From: Pseudomonas triclosanedens
GTDB taxonomy: Bacteria > Pseudomonadota > Gammaproteobacteria > Pseudomonadales > Pseudomonadaceae
Assembly (NCBI RefSeq): GCF_026686735.1
Contig: NZ_CP113432.1
Location: 4,825,001-4,889,000 of the forward strand
Reading direction: 5' to 3'
Length of the DNA: 64,000 nt
Shown: positions 23,501-31,138 of the stretch, one piece after another
Layout: each line of letters starts with the position of its first letter
Position numbering within the stretch: position 1 is the first letter of the stretch
Made by a program: the position numbers and the translations under genes
Notes under the pieces: model-generated
What the model was told of the DNA's origin: nothing
Database searches by the model: none
The model's input: the letters and a program-made list of their open reading frames with translations, nothing else

Positions 23501-24341
23501 CGGCCACGGTCTTGGTGCCCTTGTAGCGGACCTCGGTAAAGAAGTGCGCGTCGGGGGTACGGGTCTGCGGGACGTTGGAGCCCCAGGCGATGATGTAGCT
23601 GGAGTTGTACCAGTCGGCCGATTCCGGCACGTCGGTCTGCTCGCCCCAGATTTGTGGCGATGCGGGCGGCAGGTCGCAGTACCAGTCGTAGAAGGACAGG
23701 CAGACGCCGCCGATCAGCGACAGGTAGCGGGCGCCGGCGGCATAGCTGACCATGGACATGGCCGGGATCGGCGAGAAGCCGATGATGCGGTCCGGGCCGT
23801 AGGTCTTGGCGGTGTAGACGTTGGCGGCGGCGATGATCTCGGTGACTTCGTTCCAGCTCGAACGGACGAAGCCGCCCAGGCCGCGCTCGCTCTTGTAGCT
23901 TTTCGCCTTGGCCTTGTCCTCGACGATGCTGGCCCAGGCGTCCACCGGGTCGTTGTGCGCGGCGCGCGCTTCGCGCCAGAGCTTGAGCAGCGGCTTGCGC
24001 ACCTTGGGATACTTCAGCCGGTTGGCGCTGTACAGGTACCAGGAATAGCTGGCGCCACGTGGGCAGCCGCGCGGCTCGTGGTTGGGCAGGTCCGGGCGGG
24101 TACGCGGGTAGTCGGTCTGCTGGGTTTCCCAGGTGATCAGGCCGTTCTTCACGTAGATCTTCCAGGAACAGGACCCGGTGCAGTTCACCCCGTGGGTGGA
24201 GCGTACGATCTTGTCGTGCTGCCAGCGCTGCCGGTAGCTGTTTTCCCAGGCACGGCTCTCGTTGGTAACCTCGCCATGACCATCGGCGAATTCACCCTGC
24301 TTCTTCTTGAAGAATTGCAGGCGGTCGAGCAGGTAACTCAT
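20562..24341 (-). CDS. narG: Respiratory nitrate reductase alpha subunit NarG
   Basis: The 1259-residue catalytic subunit reduces nitrate to nitrite on the cytoplasmic side using a bis-MGD molybdenum centre. The N-terminal FS0 cluster ligands are H50, C54 and C58 (STHGVNCTGSCSW), with the fourth cysteine in GCPRGASYSW. WYNSSYIIAWGSNVPQTRTPD is the region of the molybdenum-ligand aspartate. The C-terminus has the molydopterin-binding domain (WVEVFNANGAATCRAVVSQR). No twin-arginine signal is present, as expected for NarG. The start at 24341 (MSYLLDRLQFF) has GAGGAGA upstream. A long open frame on the opposite strand is a GC-skew artefact. Confidence 0.98.
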   Translation of the reverse strand: MSYLLDRLQFFKKKQGEFADGHGEVTNESRAWENSYRQRWQHDKIVRSTHGVNCTGSCSWKIYVKNGLITWETQQTDYPRTRPDLPNHEPRGCPRGASYSWYLYSANRLKYPKVRKPLLKLWREARAAHNDPVDAWASIVEDKAKAKSYKSERGLGGFVRSSWNEVTEIIAAANVYTAKTYGPDRIIGFSPIPAMSMVSYAAGARYLSLIGGVCLSFYDWYCDLPPASPQIWGEQTDVPESADWYNSSYIIAWGSNVPQTRTPDAHFFTEVRYKGTKTVAVTPDYSEVAKLTDLWLNPKQGTDAALGMAFGHVILKEFHLDKPSAYFVDYCRQYTDMPMLVLLEAHEGGVLKPTRYLRAADLADNLGQDNNPEWKTIALDELTGELVSPTGAIGYRWGESGKWNIEEKEGGEQRETRLALTLIDGPENACDVAFPYFAGQEHPHFKGVANDEVLVRRVPFREVTGADGQPLRVATVYDLQMANYSVDRGLGGRNVAASYTDADVPYTPAWQARITGVPAARAIQVAREFADSADKTHGKAMVIIGAAMNHWYHMDMNYRAVINMLMMCGCIGQSGGGWAHYVGQEKLRPQTGWVPLAFGTDWSRPPRQMNGTSFFYLHSSQWRHEKISMHEVLSPLADTRQFPEHALDYNIRAERMGWLPSAPQLNRNPLHIVADAERAGIPVQDYVVRELKAGNLRVASEQPDDPQNFPRNMFIWRSNLLGSSGKGHEYMLKYLLGAKNGVMNDDLGKAGGPCPGEVDWVDDGAEGKLDLVTTLDFRMSSTCMYSDIVLPTATWYEKDDLNTSDMHPFIHPLSAATDPAWEARSDWEIYKAIARRFSEVSVGHLGVEKDLVTVPLLHDTTNELAQPFGGSDWKTGECEPIPGRTMSTLHVVERDYPNTYKKFTSLGPLLDKLGNGGKGIGWNTDKEIKLLGELNHKVTEPGISEGRPRIESAIDAAEVILALAPETNGQVAVKAWEALSKFTGRDHTHLALPKEEEKIRFRDVQALPRKIISSPTWSGLEDEHVSYNAGYTNVHEMIPWRTLTGRQQFYQDHPWMQAFGEGFVSYRPPVNTRSTDKLFNKKPNGHTEITLNWITPHQKWGIHSTYSDNLLMLTLSRGGPIIWMSENDAKRAGIEDNDWVEVFNANGAATCRAVVSQRVKDGMVMMYHAQERIVNLPGSETTGTRGGHHNSVTRVVLKPTHMIGGYAQQAWGFNYYGTVGCNRDEFVVVRKMNKVDWLDEPEHGGLGGDALPQPLPQDI

Positions 24342-24400
24342 CGGTATCTCCTCACCCGGTCTGTGCCGGGCGTTCAAGCTCAATCAGGCAGGCGCTCTGC

Positions 24401-24473
24401 GGCGGATGGTGGAGCTCATCCGCCCTGCGCCAGGGCAATGCGTAGGGCGCATAACGCGCAGCGTTATCCGCCG
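24401..24473. repeat. REPIN-like element, copy 3, between narK2 and narG
   Basis: GGCGGATGGTGGAGCTCATCCGCC followed by GTAGGGCGCATAACGCGCAGCGTTATCCGCC. It has the same inverted-half arrangement as copy 2 and again sits inside the nar transcript. Confidence 0.65.
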
Positions 24474-24479
24474 AGGGAC

Positions 24480-25883
24480 TCAGCAAGGGCTCTCGGCCCC
24501 CTTGCGCGCATACCACCACCAGGTGGCGACGATGCAGCTCAGGTAGTACGCGACGAACACATAGAGGGCGCCCTCGGCACTGCCGGTCATGGCCAGCGAG
24601 GTACCGAACGCCTTGGGGATGAAGAAGCCACCGAAGGCGCCGATGGCGGCGGAGAAGCCGATCACCGCGGCGGACTCCATGCTGGCGTTCCTGGCGGCCT
24701 GGGCCTGGGTGCAGACGCCCTGCCGCAGACGCGCGGCCCACTCGTTGCGGAAGATCACCGGGATCATGCGGAAGGTGCTGCCATTGCCGATGCCGGCGAA
24801 GAAGAACAGCGCAATGAAGGAGCCGAGGAAGCCGAAGAAACTGCCCGCGCCATTCGCACCCGGCAGGAAGCTGATCACCGCCAACACGCCGGCGATCATC
24901 GCCGCGTAGTTCCACAGGGTGATGCGCGCGCCACCGAACTTGTCCGCCAGCCAGCCGCCCAGAGGCCGGCTCAGGGCTCCCACCAGCGGGCCGAGGAAGG
25001 CGTATTGCAGCGGGTTGATATCCGGGAACTGGGTCTTGCTGAGCATGGCGAAACCGGCGGAGAAGCCGATGAACGAGCCGAAGGTGGCCACGTACAGCCA
25101 GCACATCAGCCAGTTGTGCTTGCGCTTGAAGATCACCGATTGCTCGCGGAACGAAGCCTTGGCATCGGCGATGTCGTTCATGCCGAACCAGGCGGTGATC
25201 GATACCACGGCAATGAACGGCACCCAGATCCAGCCTGCGTTCTGCAGCCACAGGCGGCTGCCGTCGGAAAGCGTCTCCGGCTCGCCGCCGAAGGTGCCGA
25301 ACAGGCCGCCGGCAACCGCCAGCGGCACGGCGAACTGCATCACCGACACACCCAGGTTGCCCAGGCCGGCGTTCAGGCCCAACGCGGTACCCTGCTGGTT
25401 CTTGGGATAGAAGAAGCTGATGTTGGACATGCTGGAAGCGAAGTTGCCGCCGCCGAAACCGCACAGCAGGGCGATGACGGCGAACACCCAATACGGCGTG
25501 GCCGGGTCCTGCACGGCGAAGCCCAGCCACAGGCACGGGATGAGCAACGAGGCGGTGGACAGCGCGGTCCAGCGACGACCGCCGAACACCGGCACCATGA
25601 ACGAATAGAACACTCGCAAGGTAGCGCCGGAGATAGACGGCAGCGCCGCGAGCAGGAACAGTTGTTCGTTGCTGAAGCTGAAACCGGCGGCGTTCAGGCG
25701 CACGGTGACGGTGCTCCAGATCATCCATACGGCGAAGGCCAGCAGCAGCGCGGGAATCGAGATCCACAGGTTGCGCGCGGCGATGCGCTTGCCTGACCGG
25801 GCCCAGAACTCCGGGTCCTCCGGGCGCCAGTCGATCAGCAGCGGACCGCTGGCAGCTTTGAGTCGGGTGTTGATCATGCCCAT
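24480..25883 (-). CDS. narK2: Nitrate/nitrite transporter NarK2 (MFS)
   Basis: A 467-residue, 12-helix major-facilitator protein of the nitrate/nitrite porter family. The nitrate signature is seen in GFGGGNFASSMSNISFFYPKNQ (helix 5) and in GIGNGSTFRMIPVIF (helix 11). It belongs to the NarK type thought to exchange nitrate for nitrite, but the K1/K2 split of function comes from P. aeruginosa and Paracoccus work, not from this sequence. It starts 12 bases after narK1 with AGGT about ten bases before the ATG. Confidence 0.93.
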   Translation of the reverse strand: MGMINTRLKAASGPLLIDWRPEDPEFWARSGKRIAARNLWISIPALLLAFAVWMIWSTVTVRLNAAGFSFSNEQLFLLAALPSISGATLRVFYSFMVPVFGGRRWTALSTASLLIPCLWLGFAVQDPATPYWVFAVIALLCGFGGGNFASSMSNISFFYPKNQQGTALGLNAGLGNLGVSVMQFAVPLAVAGGLFGTFGGEPETLSDGSRLWLQNAGWIWVPFIAVVSITAWFGMNDIADAKASFREQSVIFKRKHNWLMCWLYVATFGSFIGFSAGFAMLSKTQFPDINPLQYAFLGPLVGALSRPLGGWLADKFGGARITLWNYAAMIAGVLAVISFLPGANGAGSFFGFLGSFIALFFFAGIGNGSTFRMIPVIFRNEWAARLRQGVCTQAQAARNASMESAAVIGFSAAIGAFGGFFIPKAFGTSLAMTGSAEGALYVFVAYYLSCIVATWWWYARKGAESPC

Positions 25884-25895
25884 GGCGGCACTACC

Positions 25896-27197
25896 TCAGG
25901 AATGGCTGGAAGGAATCGGGGGAGCGTCGACATCGGCCATGCGGGCCTTGCCATCAAGACGCTGTTGCTGCCTGATCGCGTAGTGCATCCAGACCATGCA
26001 CACCACGGTCAGGCCGAACAGCAACATGAAGCAGGAGGAACGCACGCCGATGTGGTCGGCGGCGTAGCCGAACAGGATGGGCAGGCAGAAGCCGCCGAGG
26101 CCGCCGATGACCCCGACCATCCCGCCAACGGTGCCCATGTTCTGCGGGTAGTAGTCGTGGATGATCCGGTACACGCTGGCCTTGCCGAAGCCCTGGGCGA
26201 TGCCGACGACGAACACAAGGAAAGTGAACAGCCAGACATTCAGGCCAACGCCCAGGCTGACGTCGCCGTTGATGCCGTGGATGGTCATGGTGGTCTGCGG
26301 ATAGGAGAGGAAGAACAGGCAGACCAGGCAGATCCAGAACACGCCCCAGTTCACCGCGCGGGCACCGTAGCTGTCGCTGAACCAGCCGCCCAGGGCGCGG
26401 ACCAGGCCCGACGGCAAGGTGAACAGCATGGTGATGAACGACGCGGTGCGCAGGTCCAGGCCGTACTCGGCGATGTAGTACTTGGGCAGCCACAGGGCCA
26501 GGGCCACGAAGCCGCCGAAGACGAAGAAGTAGTACAGGCCGAAGCGCCACACGCGCAGCTCTGCCAGCGGCGCCAGTTGCCTGGCCAGGCTCGGCCGCGG
26601 CCGGCTCGGCTCGGCATCGCCGCCCCTGGCGTGGGCCGGGTCCGGCCAGGTGCAGAACCAGAACAGCGCCGCGGTGACCAGCATCGCCACCGAGTAGACT
26701 TGCGGCACCATGCGCCAGCCGAAGGCGACCACGATCATCGGCGCCACCAGGTTGGTGATCGCCGCGCCAGCGTTACCGGCACCGAAGATGCCCATCGCGG
26801 TGCCCTGGCGCTCCTTCTCGAACCACGCCGATGTATAGGCAATACCTACCGCGAAGGAGCCGCCGGCAAGGCCGACGAACAGGCCCAGTACCAGGTAGTG
26901 CCAGTAGACGCTGGCGAAAGCCAGGCCGTAGATCGGGATGGCCACCAGCAGCATGTGGATGAAGAACACGATGCGGCCGCCGAAACGGTCGGTGATCAGC
27001 CCCAGCGGCAGGCGCACCAGCGAACCGGTAAGGATCGGCAGCGCCACCATCAGGCCGAACTGGGACTCGGACAGTCCCAGGTCCTCCTTGATGCGGATAC
27101 CGATGATCGAAAACATCGTCCAGACCGCGAAGTTCACGGCGAACGCCAGTGTGCTCATGCCGAGCACGGAGTACTGTTTCTGACGATGGGACAACAT
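25896..27197 (-). CDS. narK1: Nitrate transporter NarK1 (MFS)
   Basis: A 433-residue, 12-helix major-facilitator transporter and the first gene of the nar structural operon. The helix-5 motif is LAGGSFAVGIAYTSAWFEKERQGTAMGIFGAGNAG and helix 11 has GFGKASVYRIIHDYYPQ. NarK1-type proteins are proposed nitrate/proton symporters that start respiration before nitrite accumulates. The ATG at 27197 (MLSHRQKQY) is preferred to a GTG at 27209 because AGGAAG would abut the GTG directly. An ANR-like box lies 62-75 bp upstream. Confidence 0.92.
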   Translation of the reverse strand: MLSHRQKQYSVLGMSTLAFAVNFAVWTMFSIIGIRIKEDLGLSESQFGLMVALPILTGSLVRLPLGLITDRFGGRIVFFIHMLLVAIPIYGLAFASVYWHYLVLGLFVGLAGGSFAVGIAYTSAWFEKERQGTAMGIFGAGNAGAAITNLVAPMIVVAFGWRMVPQVYSVAMLVTAALFWFCTWPDPAHARGGDAEPSRPRPSLARQLAPLAELRVWRFGLYYFFVFGGFVALALWLPKYYIAEYGLDLRTASFITMLFTLPSGLVRALGGWFSDSYGARAVNWGVFWICLVCLFFLSYPQTTMTIHGINGDVSLGVGLNVWLFTFLVFVVGIAQGFGKASVYRIIHDYYPQNMGTVGGMVGVIGGLGGFCLPILFGYAADHIGVRSSCFMLLFGLTVVCMVWMHYAIRQQQRLDGKARMADVDAPPIPSSHS

Positions 27198-27230
27198 GGC
27201 TAAGCTCACTTCCTGACAGCCTTTGCCCGC

Positions 27231-27272
27231 ACGTTAGGTAAGGCCTAAGCGTCTTCTCTTGACCGTCATCAA
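27231..27272 (-). promoter_or_regulatory. narK1 promoter with ANR/FNR-like box
   Basis: TTGACCGTCATCAA (27259-27272) matches TTGAT-N4-ATCAA at nine of ten positions. If the box is centred at -41.5, the start falls near 27224 and TAACGT (27231-27236 on the minus strand) is at -10, as in class II FNR promoters. Confidence 0.65.
27234..27248. promoter_or_regulatory. Inverted repeat TTAGG-N5-CCTAA in the narK1 promoter
   Basis: A perfect 5-bp inverted repeat overlapping the predicted -10 region of narK1. It may be an operator or chance; no known regulator was matched. Confidence 0.3.
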
Positions 27273-27309
27273 TGAGCCAAAGGGCGTTTCATGAGCAGAT
27301 GCGCGCCGC

Positions 27310-27325
27310 TACCTCCTTGGTGGTA
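27310..27325. promoter_or_regulatory. Candidate NarL box (7-2-7)
   Basis: TACCTCC-TT-GGTGGTA matches the NarL 7-2-7 palindrome TACYNMT-N2-AKNRGTA with one mismatch per half-site. Its centre lies about 93 bp upstream of the predicted narK1 start and 46-61 bp before the narX ATG, so it could serve both genes. Confidence 0.55.
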
Positions 27326-27370
27326 CGCCAGAAAAATGCACTTAACCATTTGTTTATAAAGGCATTTTTA

Positions 27371-29233
27371 ATGAAGAAAGCGCACTCTTCGGAGTCTCCC
27401 GCAAACGACCGACTCTTTGGAGGTAGTGCCGCCCCCGGACCCGCCGCCTTGCGGAAATCCATCGTTCTGCGCTTCGGCTGCTACCTCACCCTGCTGGTGT
27501 CCCTGGCATTGGCCGGCATGTTCAGCGCCCTGCTTTTCGCCGACTATTCGCACCAGGACGCGGCAGTGATCAACCAGGCCGGTTCTCTGCGCATGCTCAC
27601 CTACCGGCTGGCGCTGGACCCTTCGCCGCTCAATCGCCAGTCGCTGCAGACGACCCTGAGTTCACGCCTGGAAAGCCCGGAAATCCTTCATCTGCTGCAA
27701 CGCGCCGACACCGACGCGCCGCTGCGCCAGGAGCACGAGCAACTGCGCCGCGAACTGGCGCAACTGGACATCCAGCCCACCCCGGAACTGGAAACCCTCG
27801 ACACCTTCGTCAGCCACATCGACGCCTTCGTCGGCACCCTGCAGCGCAATGCCGAACAGCGCTCGCAGATGCTCAGCACGGTGCAGGGGCTGTGCCTGTT
27901 CCTCAGCCTGCTGGTGGTGTTCATCAGCCTCTACGACCTGAGCTACCACGTGGTCGGCCCGCTGCGTGAACTGACCGGCATCGCCCGTCGCCTGGGACTC
28001 GGCGACCTGGCCGCGCGGGTCAGCAGCAGCGGCGAGGACGAGCTGAGCCAGCTCGGGGAACGCTTCAACCAGATGGCCGAGGAACTGCAGGCCATCTATG
28101 GCGACCTGGAAGAGCGGGTCGCCGACAAGACCCGCGCCCTCTCCCACAGCCACCAGCGCCTGGAGCTGCTCTACGCCAGCGCCCGCAGGCTCGGCCAGGA
28201 CCCGTACGACCAGCGAACCCTGCAACCGCTGCTCAACCAGCTCGAAAGCGTGCTGCAGGCCGGCAAGGTGACCCTCTGCCTGAACAAGGACGGCGTCGAG
28301 CGCGCCTACACCTCGCTCGTCACCAACGGCACCACGGGCGGCTTCTGCATGAGCGGCGAATGCGGCGCCTGCCGCGCCCAGGCCGAGCATTGCAGCGAGC
28401 CGGTCAAGACCTTCAACCCACTGCTGATCCAGCCGCTGAGCATTGGCGAACACCGCTTCGGCGAGCTGTTCATCGAAACCGTCGATGGCCGCCTGGAAGA
28501 CTGGCAGCGCCAGTTCATCGAAGCCTTCTGCGACAACATCGCGCGCACCTTCGCCCTGTCCTTGCAACAGGAGCAGGAGAGCCGCCTGGCGCTGCTGGCC
28601 GAGCGCAGCACCATCGCCCGCGAGCTGCACGACTCGCTGGCGCAGTCGCTGTCCTACCTGAAGATCCAGGTCAGCCGGCTGAGCACGCTGCTCAAGCGCG
28701 AAGCGTCCGCGCAGAAGATCGACGAAACCCTCGACGAGCTGCGCGAGGGCCTCAACAACGCCTACCGCCAGTTGCGCGAGCTGCTGACCACATTCCGCCT
28801 GAGCCTGGAGCAGTCGAGCCTGGAAGCCGCGCTGGCGAAGACGGTGGAAGAGTTCGGCGAGCGCGGCGGCCTGGCCGTCGAGCTGGACAACCGTCTGGCG
28901 CACATCCCGCTCAACCCCAACGAGGAAATCCACATCCTGCAGATCGTCCGCGAGGCGCTCTCCAATGTGGTCCGCCACGCCCGCGCCAGCCACGCGAAAG
29001 TGAGCCTGGCCGAAGAAGCCGACGGCCAGGTGAGCATCTGCATCGAGGACGACGGAATCGGCTTTGACCCAGCGCACGATCGCAATGGCCACTACGGGCT
29101 TAGCATCATGCACGAGCGCAGCCAGACCCTGGGAGCCAATTTCAGCATCGCTCCGCGCGCGCCCCACGGCACCCGCGTAACCGTACGCTTCACCCACAAA
29201 CCCCTGTCGCAATACCCGGAGACCACCCCATGA
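27371..29233 (+). CDS. narX: Nitrate-sensing histidine kinase NarX
   Basis: The 620-residue sensor has TM1 near residues 36-60 and a periplasmic P-box (NQAGSLRMLTYRLAL, about 67-82) that binds nitrate. TM2 lies near 175-195, followed by HAMP, a cysteine-bearing linker (CMSGECGACRAQAEHC) and a HisKA_3/HATPase core with phospho-acceptor H420 in ARELHDSLAQSLSYLK. It phosphorylates NarL when nitrate is present. The ATG at 27371 (MKKAHSSE) is preferred because the 33 upstream residues are not family-like and AAAGG precedes it. The stop overlaps the narL start by four bases. Confidence 0.95.
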   Translation: MKKAHSSESPANDRLFGGSAAPGPAALRKSIVLRFGCYLTLLVSLALAGMFSALLFADYSHQDAAVINQAGSLRMLTYRLALDPSPLNRQSLQTTLSSRLESPEILHLLQRADTDAPLRQEHEQLRRELAQLDIQPTPELETLDTFVSHIDAFVGTLQRNAEQRSQMLSTVQGLCLFLSLLVVFISLYDLSYHVVGPLRELTGIARRLGLGDLAARVSSSGEDELSQLGERFNQMAEELQAIYGDLEERVADKTRALSHSHQRLELLYASARRLGQDPYDQRTLQPLLNQLESVLQAGKVTLCLNKDGVERAYTSLVTNGTTGGFCMSGECGACRAQAEHCSEPVKTFNPLLIQPLSIGEHRFGELFIETVDGRLEDWQRQFIEAFCDNIARTFALSLQQEQESRLALLAERSTIARELHDSLAQSLSYLKIQVSRLSTLLKREASAQKIDETLDELREGLNNAYRQLRELLTTFRLSLEQSSLEAALAKTVEEFGERGGLAVELDNRLAHIPLNPNEEIHILQIVREALSNVVRHARASHAKVSLAEEADGQVSICIEDDGIGFDPAHDRNGHYGLSIMHERSQTLGANFSIAPRAPHGTRVTVRFTHKPLSQYPETTP

Positions 29234-29883
29234 CGGCCACCTCCACCGATGACCGCGCTCGCATTCTGCTCGTGGACGACCACCCGATGATGCGCAAGGG
29301 AGTCATCCAGTTGCTGGAGTTCGAGAACGACCTGTGTGTGGTAGGCGAAGCCGGCAACGGAGAGGAAGCCCTGCGCCTGGCCAGGGAGCTGGAGCCGGAC
29401 ATGATCCTCCTGGACCTGAACATGAAGGGCATGACCGGCCTCGACACGCTGCGGGCGATGCGCGAGAACGACGTGGACGCGCGTATCGTAGTGTTCACCG
29501 TCTCCGATGATCGCCACGACGTGATCAATGTGCTGCGCGCTGGCGCCGACGGCTACCTGCTCAAGGACATGGAGCCCGAGCGCCTGCTGGAGCACATTCG
29601 CCAGGCCGCCACCGGCCAGCTCGCCATCAGCCCTCAGCTCACCCAGGTACTGGCCCAGGCGTTGCGCGGCGACGACCGGCCCAAGGGTATCGAAGAGCTT
29701 ACCGACCGCGAACGGCAGATCCTCCGCCAGCTCGCCCACGGCTACAGCAACAAGATGATCGCGCGAAAGCTGGACATCACCGAAGGCACCGTGAAGGTTC
29801 ACGTCAAGCGCGTGCTGCACAAGCTGGGCATGCGCTCGCGCGTCGAGGCGGCGGTGTGGGCGGTGGAGAACCATCTGGTCTGA
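29230..29883 (+). CDS. narL: Nitrate response regulator NarL
   Basis: A 217-residue NarL/FixJ regulator. The receiver domain has the acidic pair in LLVDDHPMMRKG, phospho-acceptor D62 in LLDLNMKGM and the lysine in GYLLKDMEPE. The C-terminal LuxR-type HTH covers about 150-212 (LTDRERQILRQLAHGYSNKMIARKL split around the turn; EGTVKVHVKRVLHKL). It activates nar genes in nitrate. The ATG overlaps the narX stop (ATGA), so the pair is translationally coupled. Confidence 0.96.
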   Translation: MTATSTDDRARILLVDDHPMMRKGVIQLLEFENDLCVVGEAGNGEEALRLARELEPDMILLDLNMKGMTGLDTLRAMRENDVDARIVVFTVSDDRHDVINVLRAGADGYLLKDMEPERLLEHIRQAATGQLAISPQLTQVLAQALRGDDRPKGIEELTDRERQILRQLAHGYSNKMIARKLDITEGTVKVHVKRVLHKLGMRSRVEAAVWAVENHLV

Positions 29884-29909
29884 CCGCCCGCACCGAAGAT
29901 GACCGTACC

Positions 29910-29934
29910 TGTAGGAGCGAGCTTGCTCGCGAAC
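29910..29934 (+). repeat. REP-like extragenic palindrome
   Basis: TGTAGGAGCGAGCTTGCTCGCGAAC is the classical Pseudomonas REP core, with GCGAGC/GCTCGC arms, just after narL. Confidence 0.75.
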
Positions 29935-29954
29935 GAGCTCCACGGATCAGCCCC

Positions 29955-30033
29955 GTAGGGCGCATAACGCCACAGGCGTTATCCGCCGGCCGATCTGGAC
30001 GGCGGATAAAGCATTGCGCTTTATTCGCCCTAC
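29955..30033. repeat. REPIN-like element, copy 4
   Basis: GTAGGGCGCATAACGCC...GGCGTTATCCGCC, a short spacer, then GGCGGATAAAGC...GCTTTATTCGCCCTAC. It is the most symmetrical copy together with the one at 59472. Confidence 0.75.
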
Positions 30034-30068
30034 CTCACTACCTCACTACCTCACTACCTCACTACCTC
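30032..30068 (+). repeat. Tandem octamer ACCTCACT (4 copies plus a partial)
   Basis: Four exact copies of an 8-bp unit at 30032-30063 and five more matching bases. It abuts the end of the REPIN-like element and lies 25 bp before an ANR-like box, so copy-number change would alter promoter geometry. Confidence 0.9.
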
Positions 30069-30092
30069 CGTTGGAGTAGTCCTGCGCGGCAT

Positions 30093-30106
30093 TTGATTCA
30101 GATCAT
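30093..30106 (+). promoter_or_regulatory. ANR/FNR-like box upstream of the DGC-domain gene
   Basis: TTGATTCAGATCAT matches TTGAT-N4-ATCAA at nine of ten positions. Class II spacing would put the start near 30141, about 19 nt before the ATG. Confidence 0.55.
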
Positions 30107-30159
30107 GTCGCGCCTGCTCGGCGTCGCCGGACACTGCCGGACTCACCCCGGAGGTTCCC

Positions 30160-30528
30160 ATGTCATCGACGACCGAATTACCCATCGTGTACTCCTGCTC
30201 CGGCTGCTCCAACCTCGCCCAACTGGCCAACGACCTTGCCTTGCGCCTGGATCGCGACGGCCTTGCGGAGATGTCCTGCATAGCAGGCGTTGGCGGCAAC
30301 GTTCCGGCACTGGTGAAGAAGGCCCGTTCAGGCCGGGAGATCATCGCCCTCGATGGCTGCCATCTGCACTGCGTGCAAGGCTGCCTGGCGAACCACGGCG
30401 TGAAGGCCACGCACGAGGTGACGCTGACCGAGTACGGCCTGAAGAAGCGTTATCGCCAGGATGCGCCGGTACAGGACTTCGAGATGCTCTATGAAGAGCT
30501 GCGGTTCCTCGTGCGCGCCCAGCCCTGA
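30160..30528 (+). CDS. Small DGC-domain putative metal-binding protein
   Basis: A 122-residue protein with the DGC family hallmark DGCHLHC and N-terminal YSCSGCSN, so cysteines C13 and C16 and the DGC...C set could bind zinc or an iron-sulfur centre. DGC-domain proteins are described only as putative zinc-binding; the biochemical role is unknown. No signal peptide is present. GGAGG sits just before the ATG. The ANR-like box upstream and the position between narXL and ubiUVT point to an anaerobic role (inference). It is convergent with ubiT. Confidence 0.85.
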   Translation: MSSTTELPIVYSCSGCSNLAQLANDLALRLDRDGLAEMSCIAGVGGNVPALVKKARSGREIIALDGCHLHCVQGCLANHGVKATHEVTLTEYGLKKRYRQDAPVQDFEMLYEELRFLVRAQP

Positions 30529-30594
30529 GCCTTCTTCTCCCAGGCCAGACACGAAGCCAATGGACGCTCCAGACGCAGGATGGTGTGGAGCGAA

Positions 30595-30636
30595 GCGATA
30601 CCCATCGATTGGCGCGCGGCACAGCATGGGTATCGC
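30595..30636. terminator. Hairpin in the convergent DGC-gene/ubiT gap
   Basis: A perfect 11-bp inverted repeat (GCGATACCCAT at 30595-30605 with its complement at 30626-30636) around a 20-base loop. Flanking GTGGA/TCCAC bases extend the pairing. It may be a bidirectional terminator or an extragenic repeat; no T-run is seen. Confidence 0.45.
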
Positions 30637-30664
30637 AAGTTCCACCCATCCCACGGTGAACGGT

Positions 30665-31138
30665 TCAGGCCCTCTCCTGCACCACCCGGCTGGCGCGACG
30701 CATGGCGCTCCATAGCCACGCAGGGAGGCTGTCGGGGTCGAGGCTGTCGATGAGGTTCTTCACCGCCAGCCCCAGTTCGGTATCTCCTTCAATCACCAGG
30801 CGGCGACGGAAGAACAGCGTATCGGGATCTTCCTCACGCGCCGCCAGCAATAGGAAATCGCGCCAACACCCTCGAATGGTCACGCTCGCGACGCACGCAT
30901 CGGCGAAGCGCAAGCCATCGTGGCCACGGGTGAGGCTCCAGCCCAACCCGAGATCGCTGACCTCCAGGCGCAGCCAATGCCCGTCGAGAACATCGAAGGC
31001 GCCCTGTGCCAGCGGATCGGCGAACAGGCGATTGGCGGCCCGCTGCAACACTGCGCGCTGCAGGCCCGGCGGCACCCGCGCGGCCAACGGCAGTACATGA
31101 TCGACGGCGCGCAGGGCGCCGGTTCGCAGATTCAGCAC
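30665..31138 (-). CDS. ubiT: SCP2-domain ubiquinone biosynthesis accessory factor UbiT
   Basis: A 157-residue SCP2 sterol-carrier-fold protein (FDVLDGHWLRLEVSDLGLGW; FRRRLVIEGDTELGLAVKNLIDSL) matching UbiT/YhbT. In E. coli UbiT binds isoprenoid quinone intermediates and is needed with UbiU and UbiV for oxygen-independent ubiquinone synthesis. Its ATG overlaps the ubiV stop by seven bases, so the three genes are coupled. Confidence 0.9.
   Translation of the reverse strand: MLNLRTGALRAVDHVLPLAARVPPGLQRAVLQRAANRLFADPLAQGAFDVLDGHWLRLEVSDLGLGWSLTRGHDGLRFADACVASVTIRGCWRDFLLLAAREEDPDTLFFRRRLVIEGDTELGLAVKNLIDSLDPDSLPAWLWSAMRRASRVVQERA

Noticed and set aside
20583..25796. Very long plus-strand open frame opposite narG and narK2
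   Set aside because: It is a mirror of GC-rich codon bias on the coding strand. Its translation is low-complexity His/Val/Ala-rich, has no domain motif, and covers two certain genes.
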